Shown here: piece by piece, positions 11,246 through 22,364 of the stretch | Layout of the letters: each line of letters starts with the position of its first letter | How positions within the stretch are numbered: position 1 is the first letter of the stretch | From: Trema orientale | Taxonomy: Eukaryota > Streptophyta > Magnoliopsida > Rosales > Cannabaceae | DNA: 64,000 bases | NCBI GenBank assembly: GCA_002914845.1 | Contig: JXTC01000231.1 | Coordinates: 82,957 to 146,956 of the forward strand | Reading direction: 5' to 3' | Position numbers and translations under genes: made by a program | Notes under the pieces: model-generated | The model's input: the letters and a program-made list of their open reading frames with translations, nothing else | Told to the model about the DNA's origin: nothing | Database searches by the model: none

Positions 11246-11507
11246 ATTTTGATTTAGAAAAATATCACTTTTTAAAGTATTATTAGAAAACTAACATTTT
11301 CAAAAAATATTGAAATAAATACCATTTTTTCTTCAAAATTGGTATTTTTCAATAGTTCTCGAGGTAACCAGTTTAGTTACTTAGAGTAACTAGTTCAGTT
11401 ACCTGAGGTAACTGTAACTTGACTAGCTATCTTAAGTATCTCATTAATTAATAAAAAGTGATATTTTTCTAAATATTTTTAAAAGTGATATTTTTATAAT
11501 TAAATCT
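11246..11507. mobile_element. fold-back element, family C copy 2
   Basis: Left arm contains TTAGAAAAATATCACTTTTT and the right arm AAAAAGTGATATTTTTCTAA. The middle is built of GTAACCAG/TTAGTTAC/GGTAACT words, as in the copy at 4466-4704. Non-coding. Confidence 0.55.
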
Positions 11508-11877
11508 GAGATTTTTCAGCACAATTTTAAATTCCGAGATTTTTAAATTTTTTTGAAAATTTACCATAAAAAATCAAATTTCCTCTTAAAATATTTTAAA
11601 TGACCTGTTTTCATTTGTAGTACTGATGGGCTTTAACATTTGTGTCTCTGTGTCCACGCATGCTAGTTAGCGCTACCTGATCTAGGCCCACGATGCAATA
11701 TATAGCACAAGTCTAACTTCGATAAAAATGAATTTACACTTTGGTGTTGTAGGTTGTAAATCATTATAATAACGTTGACTTAATGGAGAGGCACTATTAG
11801 CCTGACAATGTCTTGACTGCCCTCTTTAATTATTTCTTCTCTATTTCGGCTTAAGCTAATAATTGGATGCGTGAGCG

Positions 11878-11913
<36 letters not shown>

Positions 11914-12649
11914 TATAATTTTTGTGAATGTGAAGCTTGTTTGAATCCGATTGTTCAACTTGCTAAAATTTCAACCGATACCATATTGATTCATTAAGTA
12001 CACTTACCTCTAAAATGGTTCATTCACTCATGGAAAAATAAAAGAAATCTTGTATTTGTTTTGCAATAAATTATAATGAAACAAGATCTAAAACTTTAAT
12101 CAACTCTAAAATGACAAAAGAACATATGTGATCAATGAGAGTCTTAAAACAAAGTACGAATTTTTCATCGTAAAGGCTAGCTAGTAGCTACACTCATGGA
12201 CTAGAAATCACTTTATTATTTGAAGAGCTAGCTAGAAAGTTTTGTTTAAATTACTAATGAATTGGAATTTACCTTTTGGTGGGCCAATGTGCTTACATTC
12301 TATCGGCTAGCTGGGGTTGATTTTATCTAATAATTGTGAATTAAGGCAGTTATAAGGGGACTATGGCCTTCCTTTCCTTTGGTTCCCTATATACCTCAAT
12401 CAACCCCCACCAATTAGATTCGTGAAAGTTGGGCAGTCGTACGTCTGGCACAACTTGCAAACTGTCATCAATCGCAATCATATGCAACTGGCAACAGGTA
12501 AAAACGAAAAACACTACAGTAAAATTATTAAACTTGTTCCTTAAGGTTATAGGCATCGAGATATATCAATTTTTTAAAAAATTCTTTTTCTCTTTTTTAC
12601 CCAAATAAGTGAAAGCAAAGCAATCATGCAGATCCTTTTTTTCCGCCCA
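11508..12649. other. intergenic, poly(T) tract
   Basis: No supportable gene. A 30-nt uninterrupted T run lies at 11881-11910, possibly the tail of an old retroposed insertion on the minus strand; no partner target duplication was found. Confidence 0.5.
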
Positions 12650-12688
12650 CACCCACTTGAAATCTCCCTCTGTTTTCCTGCTTTCCCA

Positions 12689-12734
<46 letters not shown>

Positions 12735-12970
12735 CATTCATTAATTCCTTTATCTTCCCAACAAAGTCAGACATGCTAACCACTCGGGTTAAGTCATAAC
12801 TAAAAAAGAACCCTCTTACCTAATACTCATTCCCTCTCATTCATCCTCAATAAAAACCCAACTCCTTTTCCCACTCCATGCATATCAAAACACGACCGAA
12901 AAAAACCCCTTATACCATAACCCAAAACCCTATTCCATTTAATACTACCCTAAACAAAAAGAACAACAAA
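12650..12970 (+). promoter_or_regulatory. promoter and 5' leader of third FLA gene
   Basis: The block ACCCACTTGAAATCTCC ... TTTTCCTGCTTTCC ... AAGCAA (12650-12692) closely matches the first FLA promoter. It runs directly into a (CT)n microsatellite (about 12692-12731). ACCTAAT at 12818-12824 sits about 30 bp before a weak TATA-like CAATAAAAA (12848-12856). A frame open from 12878 joins the coding sequence, but the leader peptide it would encode is not signal-like, so 12971 is preferred as the start. Confidence 0.6.
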
Positions 12971-13693
12971 ATGTCTTCCTTCAATTTCTCAGTCCTCCTC
13001 CTCTTCTTCTTCCTCTCAAGAGCTTTAGCTCAGTCTTCGGCACCCGCTAAATCCCCGGGCCCTGCACCCTCGACCGACATCTACAAAATCCTGATCAAGG
13101 CCGGACAGTACTCGGTGCTCCTCCGGCTCCTGAGGAGCACCCAAGTGGGCGACCAGATCAACAACCAGCTCGGCAGCACGAACAGCGAGCTGACCTTCTT
13201 CGCTCCGACCGACAACGCCTTCTCGAGCCTCAAAACCGGCACCCTCAACGGCCTCTCGGACCAGCAAAAGGTCCAGCTCCTTCAGTTCCACCTCGTCCCT
13301 TCATTCATCTCCATCACCAACTTCCAAACCCTGAGCAACCCGGTCCAGACTCAGGCCAGTGACACTTATGAATACCCTCTTAACATCACCACCTCTGGCA
13401 GCCAAGTCAACATCTCCACCGGCATAGTCAACACTACTATCTCCGGTACGGTGTATTCCGATAACCAGCTGGCGGTTTATCAGGTTGACAAGGTGCTTCA
13501 GCCTCTCGGAATATTTGCTCCCAAGCCTCTACCGCCAGCCCCCGCCCCGGCCCCGCCAAAGCCTAAGAAGAAGTCGGAAACTTCCGAGAGCGGTGGGCCG
13601 GCCGCGGCGGTGGACAGTTCGGATGCAGTTGGTGTTGCCGGAAGTTTTGGGATGGTAGTACTGTCCCTGGTTGCAGCCATTTTTAATTTGTGA
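12971..13693 (+). CDS. fasciclin-like arabinogalactan protein, single FAS1 domain, GPI-anchored (FLA11/12-type)
   Basis: Intronless, 240 aa, the compact member of the trio. Signal peptide 1-20 (cleavage at ALA|Q), a very short AGP stretch (21-34), then the FAS1 domain about 34-182 with H1 (TFFAPTDNAFSSL), FHLVP in place of the YH motif, and H2 (SGTVYSDNQLAVYQVDKVLQP). A PAPAPAPP module plus a basic KPKKK patch follow, then a small acidic/Gly linker and a hydrophobic tail (about 222-240) as GPI signal. Length fits the usual 240-260 aa of this group. The Phe-His replacement of Tyr-His is conservative. Start: an in-frame ATG exists at 12878, but only the 12971 ATG puts the hydrophobic signal at the N-terminus. 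A secreted cell-wall or membrane-surface role is expected from the family. Confidence 0.95.
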   Translation: MSSFNFSVLLLFFFLSRALAQSSAPAKSPGPAPSTDIYKILIKAGQYSVLLRLLRSTQVGDQINNQLGSTNSELTFFAPTDNAFSSLKTGTLNGLSDQQKVQLLQFHLVPSFISITNFQTLSNPVQTQASDTYEYPLNITTSGSQVNISTGIVNTTISGTVYSDNQLAVYQVDKVLQPLGIFAPKPLPPAPAPAPPKPKKKSETSESGGPAAAVDSSDAVGVAGSFGMVVLSLVAAIFNL

Positions 13694-14761
13694 CAGTTAA
13701 AGTTGGATCGCTTTTGAAACTTCTTCTTTTTTTTTAATTGGTGCCGAAGTGAGTTCGATTTGGACGGTCATGATGGACGTGGTGAGTTGGATTGGAATAA
13801 TGGTTGTCTCTGTTGGATCCATTAGCTTCATGCATGCCGGTTTGTGATGATCAGAACAAGTACTTTTTTTTTTCCTCTCTCTTGTTATGAATTTTTTGGG
13901 TTTTCTTTTTCTTTTCACTTTTTCTGTATTCTGTATTGTTATTTTTGTTTTGGCTAAAAGCTTTTTCTTGTCCATCTTGAGCTTAAATTGTATTATGAGA
14001 AATTACATGTATGTTTCCTTCAAGAAATTGTCTCAAACATATAATTGTTATTCGATCCGTTTAATTTTTAAAGCCTACATAATTAATGATTACAATTTAC
14101 AGTCATGGTTAGAGCCACGGCCACTTAATTTGATGTCATACAGCGGTAGTATAAAATCCCAAATCATTGCCCATGGTTTCATTAGCTCATATTTTAACGT
14201 CTCATGTCTTTTCAGAGTCTATGTAGCTCGATTTATAAAGACTTTTATTTTTTTTAATAGTAGAAGCAATGATATGAAGGGATGAAGTTGAAAGACCTAC
14301 TTTTCTATACATCACCTCGACTTAGATAATGGTGATGAACATCAATAAAGCGATTAATTGCAAGAAAAGATTGAAAGGGTGAATTTAGTTGAACAGTAGT
14401 TCGAGCACCAGTCTTTAAGTGCATCAGTGGAAGAGAAGTTGAGAGGAGGCGGTTGTTTAAGGGGAAGAGAGTGAACAGTGAGTAATTAATAAAAATGGGG
14501 ATGAGGCTGCTAAGGGGTTTTTCACTTTCTAACATGTTTGACATTTCAACAAATGGTATAATATGCAATATTATATATACTTGTATAAATAGAAGGATTT
14601 TGGATATTTATACCTATTTTTTAAAAAGTATTACCAAATTTATGATCCTTTGAAAATAATAAAAATTTCGTACGACCTTTTAGAGTATTTTTCTAAATAC
14701 TTTAGGAGCTAAAAAACGCGATGACATTTTAGTAAATAAGGCATCTTTTTTTTACAGTTGT
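13694..14761. other. 3' flank of third FLA gene and spacer
   Basis: Presumed 3' UTR (T-rich, about 13694-13990) and then gene-free DNA. The 132-codon frame at 13887-14285 lies in this T-rich region and has no recognisable domain, so it is not called. Confidence 0.5.
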
Positions 14762-15217
14762 GGTTTCCTAGAAACCAAATTGGTTTCCTATTAGCAGAAT
14801 ATCCTGCACATAAGTAAATCACAGGAAATCACAAAAGTTCTTTGGAAACTAGTTTAATTTCCTATTAGCAGAATGTTTAGTACGTAAATAAATTACAAAA
14901 AAATCACAAAAATTTCCTAGAAACCAATTTGATTTCCTTTTAACGGAATGTGTAAGTAAATCACAGGAAATTATAAAGGTTTCCTGGAAACTAATTTGGT
15001 TTCCTTTTAGCGGAATACCATCACAGGAAACTACAACAGTTTCTTAGAAACTAGTTTGGTTTCCTTTTAGCAGAATGCCCTGTATGTAAAGTAAATTATA
15101 GGAAACTACAAAGGTTTCATGGAAACCAAACTAGTTTCCATGTAACAGAGTATCTTGTACTAACTAAATCACAAGAAACCAGAAAGGTCTTCTGGAAATT
15201 AGTTTGGTTTCCTAAAC
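14762..15217. repeat. degenerate minisatellite, about 6 units of 60-76 bp
   Basis: Unit starts near 14762, 14837, 14909, 14978, 15039, 15115 and a partial unit at 15187. Each unit has the same order: GTTTCC(T)(A/G)GAAAC, then GGTTTCCT, TTAGC(A/G)GAAT, AAGTAAAT, CACAGGAAA, CTACAAA. Within each unit GGAAAC... and ...GGTTTCC are inverted, so every unit can fold into a short hairpin. Units differ from each other, indicating age. No coding potential. Confidence 0.8.
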
Positions 15218-18200
15218 ATTTACCCCTAATTAACAAACTAAAAAACCAGCTCTTATTTTTCAGACCAATTCCTAGTTCACATAAATTTGAAACTAGTCTA
15301 AAAGTTAAAAACTAAGCGACATCATTATCATGACTAGAATCAGTATTTAAAATTGATAAATTATTGTAAAATTTACTAAAATTTTTCTGGAAAAATCATG
15401 TTTGGTTCACTTGACAACTAGAAATTATTATTCAAACAAAGGAGTTAAATACGAGGGAAAATTCAGATTTCCCCTTGAGCGACAAATAGACATCATCAAG
15501 TTATACTCATCATGAGAGATAATGCATAAAAAATACATTAGACATCTTGAATTATCATTATCCCAGAATCAAGGGATTTGAATTGAGGCATTAACTCAAA
15601 CATCTTGTGTGCACTCTTAACAAAATCACGACGACTATATATATGATCTAAATCATTCTAAACAAATACATCAGACTCAAACCTATTTCTTAAATTAATA
15701 AAATAAACAATCTTAACTTTCGAATAATCTTTAACTTTGCTGAAGTCTTTGAAAGAAAGTGTACTTGTGAGTATAAGCATAATAATAAACACTAGTTGGC
15801 CTAAAAATTCACATAGGGTACCTATAAAGAAGGAATTAAACAAAGAGAAAAATTGGATTCGGCATTAACTATGGTTGAAGAAAGTGAGAACAATTTAAAC
15901 TCACTGGTAGAGCTTTGTTTTGAAAGCTCAGATAACCTCCAAAGTCTAGTAATGACAAAATTTCAAAAAGAGTTAGAGTTATAGAAGGCAACTGTCGAGT
16001 GGGAGCAGTGGAACTAGGAAATTGACGAGCTTCGATGGCAGAGGAAGGTTCTTCGGTGAAGGATTAGGTTCTGCACAGAGCATGAAGAATGGGCTAGAAA
16101 GATAACTTTTGCCTCTCGGCAATATGTGGTATTTTTCTTAAAAACGTCGTATGGAAAAATAATAGAAGTAAAGGTAGCGTATTTTCAGTATTCTTTTTAA
16201 GAAGTATTAGGTATCATTTTTCCTAAATAGAATGAAAAATGTGTAGTGTGATGGGCTTGATTGGATCGGCTTGTATTGGTTTCATTTGAATTAAACTCTC
16301 AGTTGACCCATACTTCTTCAGGCTACAACTTTTGAGCCTAATAGAAACCATCAAGGCCTTTAACCCGTGAAACTCAAATTCTATTAGGTTGGGTTGGTTG
16401 AATTGATCAGGTTAGGCGGATTAGTGTTCACCGATCTATACTCAACTAATATTTGACAAGTGTCATAATTAATAACCCAAAAATACTTTTTCACTCTCTC
16501 TTCCTTTCTCCCTAAGATCCTTCATACATCATCTCTCCAAATTGGTCGATGGTACACTATATTGGCAAGGCTCGATTTTTACCTCATAAATTGTATTGAG
16601 GCTCGATTTTGTGCTAGAGTCCAAAATCAAACAATTAAGGACTCTATCTTAGCTAATTTTGACGAGGTCTATTCGGCCATTCAAATGATCATTAGAGAAG
16701 CCACTCTTTAAAGTGAGTGAATAGAGGTCCTAGAATCACGAACGAGTGTCGAACTGAGTAGTGAGGTATACTATGAGCACTCAGTAGTCAGGCTCAGCTA
16801 TCCCGATGATGTAGGGATTCAATTACATAACTTTAATACAGTTTTGATTAAAATGAATTTAACTATAAATTTTTTTGGAAAAGCATGAATTTGAATGTTT
16901 AAATTACTATTTAGTGATTTGATCAATATAAATGAGATGTGTTATATACTTTGTATTGCTCTTAGAATTATTGGGAGTAGGTTTTAAATTTTGAGTTTGT
17001 TCAACATATAACAGTTACACTATCCAATTTTCTAAGAAAACATAAAATGATTTTATATGGAAAAAACAGAATACTTGTTATAACCAATACTTTTGCATAA
17101 TTGTTTTATACATACTTCTCATATTACACATTTTATAGGAATACAAATGAGCATTGTATTAGTATTATAGATTATATAGATGGTATTGTTGTCTCTTACT
17201 AACGGTGCAAAGTTCGTGAACTTGTGCAGGGTTTCTTTTGATTACTCTATTTAACAAGTGCAGAGTTTGGTTGTGAGAATATGTATCACTTCAGGTATTT
17301 AGCTTACATAATGCTAGTATGTAATCCTGATTTCTGATGGGATGATCACTTATGGAGATGATTACGTTTTCATATATATATATATATATGATGACTACTA
17401 ACTTTGGAATTAAAATATATCTATGTGGTTTGTAATATGATTTTGAGTGTATGATAATTTTCATATCCTATTTTTATATGTTTTGATGGATACTAGTTTT
17501 GAATTGTATGTATGGTTTTGTGAAATATTTTCAGAACAACTAATGATGCAGGTAATTTTAGAACTAAAAAATTTTCTGAAAAAGTAGTTGGATTTCTTAA
17601 TAAGCTTTTCTAGCCTATCCCCCATTTCCTCTCCTTTCAGGAGTTATTAGTGTAATCGGGCTAGAGGTCTCATTGATGAGGTAAGTTGTTTGGATTACTC
17701 TTGTGGTTTCATTAATCCTTTATGGTTGTTTCTTATTCTTTGCTCCTTCCCATTCTTTTCATTTATCTAATAACTATTTAGCCAAGTTTAGTATTATTGG
17801 TAAGTGGATATATAAGAGTGACACTACTATTATTTAAGGATTTAGTGTATAAATAGGACATTATAAACTCTTTAAGAGCTTGAATTTCAGAACTAAAAAG
17901 TACTTGGATTACAACTAAGTTTTGTAAACTTTGGACATTTTTGCTATGATTTCTACGTAATTTATTTTGAAGAAATTAAGCATTTGTCAACTACATTAAC
18001 AAATGGATTAATTGGCCAATTTTTCTTAAAACTCTAATAAATATTTTCATTAAATGAATGAAACTAGATAGATATATACCTTACGACGAAACTTATAACG
18101 ATTTTAGGACAGAAATGTTTAAATCCAAATATGTGATTTATCTCAAAATTTTCAAATTAACGAGCGACTTGTTCATACTTTTATCTAAAATTACTAAAAT

Positions 18201-18641
18201 CACAGATTTAATTTTTCGATCATACATGGCCCCTATCATTATTGGACGTATCGTCAAATGATAAGACTTCCCACTTGGGAAGCCCAAAAGAAGCCATACA
18301 AGGTATCTATAATCAGTTGATATATTCAGCAAATGACTAGTTTTTCTTTTACTAATTATCTGATTTCCTCTAACTAATTAACTCCTAACAATTTTTATTT
18401 ATCATGCAATTGAGCTTTAATTTCCCACATGATTAATTAACATTCACGACTAACATATTTTCATAAATATAATTATTAGTTAATTTATTATCTGCCAATA
18501 ATTCTAACTCATCTAGCTAATTAACTTTATTTTATACAATATATTTACATTGATTTCTACTAACTCAATTAACCTATTAAGTATTATCTTGTATATCGAT
18601 ACATGCAAACCTATAAAACAGATTCAATATGAATCCCAAAC
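15218..18641. other. gene-free AT-rich stretch
   Basis: No supportable gene on either strand. About 16250-16440 has the GGCTTGATTGGATCGGCTTG style of low-copy interspersed repeats. A short (TA)n occurs near 17371-17388. The rest shows no structure I can name. Confidence 0.5.
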
Positions 18642-19646
18642 CACTATTAAAAAAAGTTACCATTAATTTAGTGACAAATTTTTAGTCATAACTAAAAAAA
18701 AAAAAAAAAATTGTGACTAAAAGTGACATTTAGTTACAACTAAGAATTTTTTGTGACTGAGGTAACACTTACCCTCAAGTTATTAGAAATTTCACTTAAG
18801 TCACAACCTTTATTTATATATAGTAATAAAATTAGTTGTGACTAAAAGTACATTTAGCCACAATAAATTGTATTTTAATAACTAAAACTTTTTCCTACGA
18901 ACTTTTAGTCACGACATAATATTAATGATATTCTTTAGTTACAAATTTTTTATGTGAGTCACAATTTTTATTGTGGATAAAAGTAAAGTATTTTGTAATG
19001 AACCTTAACTTGCAAAGAGCATTCTACAACATATAAATGTCATTATGTCAGTATTAAAGGCGAAAGCCAAGGAATCGAAATGGTGAATTTTTATCCTTGT
19101 TAGAAAAAATGTACTGATTTTTTTTTTTTTAATCTTTTGATAATTGCTAGAATCTTTATATCAATTTTTGTACCGTTATATGATATCCCTATTACCTATA
19201 ATATAAAGATTAATAGATTCAATGATTTTGCAAAGGTCGGTGAAAAAAAATAAAATAAAAACGAATAATTTTCAATCAAGTGTCACAACAACAAAAAAAA
19301 AAAATTATCATTTAGTGACAACTTTTAGTCATAGTAAAATCTCTTGTGACTAAAAATAATATATATTTAGTTACAAATAAAAATAAACTGTGACTGAAAA
19401 ATAATATTTAGTCACAAAATGTTACTAATATATTTTAATTAGCCACAGTCTTTTATATATAGTATTGTAGTAATGGAATAAGTTGTAACTAAAAGTGCAT
19501 ATAGTCACAAATATTTATAATTTTTTTGACAAATTTTTTGCCACACTTTTTTGTTACGATATATTAATGATGGTATTTTTTCAGTCATAAATTTGTTACC
19601 TTTGCTCACAAATGTTTTCGTGACTAAAAGTAAATTGTTTTCAGTG
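18642..19646. mobile_element. non-coding element rich in TTAGTCACAA / TTGTGACTAAA motifs
   Basis: Two blocks (about 18642-18990 and 19285-19646) contain many copies of GTGACTAAA and its complement TTTAGTCAC on both strands, flanking a motif-poor centre. Such dense subterminal repeats are typical of CACTA-type transposons. The left edge reads CACTATTAAAAA and the right edge ends TTTTCAGTG, which would be weak CACTA/CAGTG ends. The 3-bp flanks (AAC and TAA) do not match, so the family call is tentative. Confidence 0.4.
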
Positions 19647-20931
19647 TAAATTACATACGAAAACCAATTAATGTAGTTTCGCTAAACTATAAGCACACAT
19701 ATGCGCTTAATTAAGGCTTCACGCCCTTCATCCATTATGAAATGAATCACACAAGTAATTGGGCCGAAAATTCTTTTACATGCAGTAAGCCCAATTCATC
19801 TTATGTATGATCAAAAGGGATCGATACAAAGTATTTTTTCACACATTTCTTTCGTTTTTGTGTACAAAGCAAAATTTCAAATTCTAATAACGTATAATCA
19901 TATGAATAGACCTCACGAAAAAAAGGAGGAAGAAACTTCTTGAACACTGGAAATGATTTTTTTACATTATCGATCTCAAAATGTTGAGTAGACGTACATT
20001 AGGTCTAAAATTGATCGAATACAATCTATTCACCTAGAGAGTTGACCTTGCTACAGAAAAGCAAGAGGATTATTGGTGTTTCTCTCTTCTGATCATCACA
20101 CATCCCATGTAATAATAATAATAATAATAATAATTAAATAATAGCTCAATGAATATGTACAAATTTTTATTTAAAAAATTTGCTACAGAAAATTAAGAGG
20201 GTATGTTCGAATTTTAATTATCTAAATACAAGTTTTTTTAGAAATAATATGGAAATAAGTGGGTAATTTATGTAATTAATTATACCTTATATTGAATACT
20301 TATATTGAATAATAACAATGGAGTCTATATATGTATATATATATTATGCAATCCAGAAGGGAACAAAAGTTGTTTGTTTTTAGAAGGCAAAAAGAAAAAC
20401 TCTTTTATGTTAGATATTAACAACTCATATTAATTATTATTTGATTAAACAGATTAGTACTAACATTAAACATCTGAAAATGTAGTTTTGCCATAGATCC
20501 ACTACACACTATCAAAGAATTCATAAGAATTTGACGTATTCGTCATATTGTTCTAGGTTACGGGTTCTGTGTATATGTTATATTCTTCTAATTAAGAAAC
20601 ATGATGGTTTTGTTGTCTTAAAAACAAATATGATGAATTTGACAATTTATAGTATATGTAATTAATATAATGCGTGGAATAATTATTAAGATAATTGTTA
20701 TACGTGTCTATTCTTTAAAGTTTTCCTATACACTTAGGAAACTAAGACTAGTGGGATTCATATTAAAGAGTTTGCAAGTTATTAGACTCTTGTTATTTAT
20801 GTTATACATAAATTTTAGGAAACTTTAAATTGACTGGACACTTGTAGTCGATCGGTGGTGGTAAATCAGCCGTGGGATATTAGAGTCTTAGTTGAATTAG
20901 ACTAGTTCTTGTATTTAATCTTTATATATAG
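19647..20931. other. gene-free AT-rich stretch
   Basis: No supportable gene. Contains (AAT)n at about 20110-20133 and AT-rich DNA up to the copia LTR. Confidence 0.5.
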
Positions 20932-21468
20932 TGTTAGAAATTAATAAGACAAGCTTTATTAATCACTCAAATATTATTACAAGAAAAATTCTTAATTTTA
21001 CTCTTCAAGCTCACTCACTCACTCACTTAGTTGAATTGGACTAGCTCTTGTATTTAATCTCTATATATAGTGTTGGAAATAAGATAAGCTTTATTAATCA
21101 CTAAAATATTATTATAAAAAAAACTATCAATTTCACTCTTCAAGCTTACTTACTCACTAGAAGCTATGCTTCTTTTCCTCCTCACTTCACTCTTAGAAGC
21201 TTTGCTTCTTACTTGATGCTTAGAACTCAAATGGGGAGGAGTATTTATACTTGAAGTCAATCTTCTTCCACCGCAGAAAATACTACAAATAAAATAATAC
21301 AAATAAATCTTAACTATATACTTAAAGTAATACAACTTATACAAATCTACCATATTCAAATCACTAGAAACTTTTGTTTGATGGACTTGGATCAAATTTT
21401 AGGCTGAACTTCATTTGATGGTCTTGGACTTTGATTTTGAAGTTTTGCCTAAAACAAGTTCATTTTCA
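20932..21468 (-). repeat. 3' LTR of the copia element
   Basis: On the minus strand it starts TGAAAATGAACTTG right after the polypurine tract and ends ...TTTCTAACA (plus strand TGTTAGAAA at 20932), giving TG...CA ends. An internal duplication repeats GTATTTAATCT(T/C)TATATATAGTGTT and the following AAGCTTTATTAATCACT segment (about 20911-20970 and 21050-21105), so the outer limit could instead be 21072. Confidence 0.6.
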
Positions 21469-21491
21469 ATACCTCCCCTCCCCCCTTCCCC
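21469..21491 (-). promoter_or_regulatory. polypurine tract of the copia element
   Basis: Read on the minus strand this is almost pure G/A (GGGGAAGGGGGGAGGGGAGG), immediately before the LTR. It is the plus-strand primer expected at this place in an LTR retrotransposon, and confirms element orientation. The CACTA element begins 3 bp away. Confidence 0.75.
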
Positions 21492-22364
21492 TAACATTAC
21501 AAGAAAATAGGGCTTTTACCCGCATATTTTTCCGTAGCTAAAACTCTGAAATGTGTAGGTAAAACGATTTAGCTACACATTTGAAAAGTGTCAACATGTG
21601 TGGGCAAAACTATGTAGAGAAAAGTGACTTTAGCTACACATTACACTTGCGTAGCTAAATATAATATTAGCCACACATATATTGTGTATCAAAAAGACAC
21701 AAAATGTGTAGGAGAATCCTTTGGGTCCCACAATCAGATTTGACATAGTTGCTGATATGGCAAATGACATGTAATTTATTGTGACATGGACATTGACGTG
21801 GAAGCTGACGTGGGTGCTGAAATGTAATTTTTATGATGATGTGGCAAATGACATGCTGATGACGTGTTAGATGACATGTATTTTATTATGATGTGTTGGC
21901 ATATTATGTGGCAGACACGTGGCAAGTAATGTGTCTTACTTCTATGACGTGGCAATATCAAAATATGGGTAAAAGTCTAAAAATGTGTGGATAAAAATCT
22001 GGTAATGTGTAGGCAAAAGTTCGATATGTGTGGCTAAAAGTCCAATATGTATGGGTAAAATCTAAAAGTGTGTAGCTAAAAATAGGAAATATTTTCGTAA
22101 ACCTATTCAATTTATTAGTAAAATCCCACTCAATTTTAATCAAAATGTTATATTTTATTTTCACTTTAAACAACTACCATAGAATAAGAAACATGCCATA
22201 TGTTATCAAATATAATAAGATAATCTAAAGGTCATAAATAACATAATATTTAGAAACATATTAATCTAAAAAATCCTCAAGTCCTAATCAATTAATACAT
22301 CTTAACATACTTCGAAAGAGTACAAGTTTCAAAGCAACAAAATATAAAAGAACGTAAGGCAGAT

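Noticed and set aside
12878-12970. Upstream in-frame ATG extending the third FLA by 31 residues
   Set aside because: The added residues are basic and polar and would bury the signal peptide; 12971 matches the paralogs.
13887-14285. 132-codon frame after the third FLA
   Set aside because: T-rich 3' UTR-like DNA giving Phe/Leu/Ile-rich chance peptide; no start context or domain.
14762-15217. CRISPR-like array
   Set aside because: Units are diverged, without constant repeats and unique spacers; this is a plant nuclear minisatellite.
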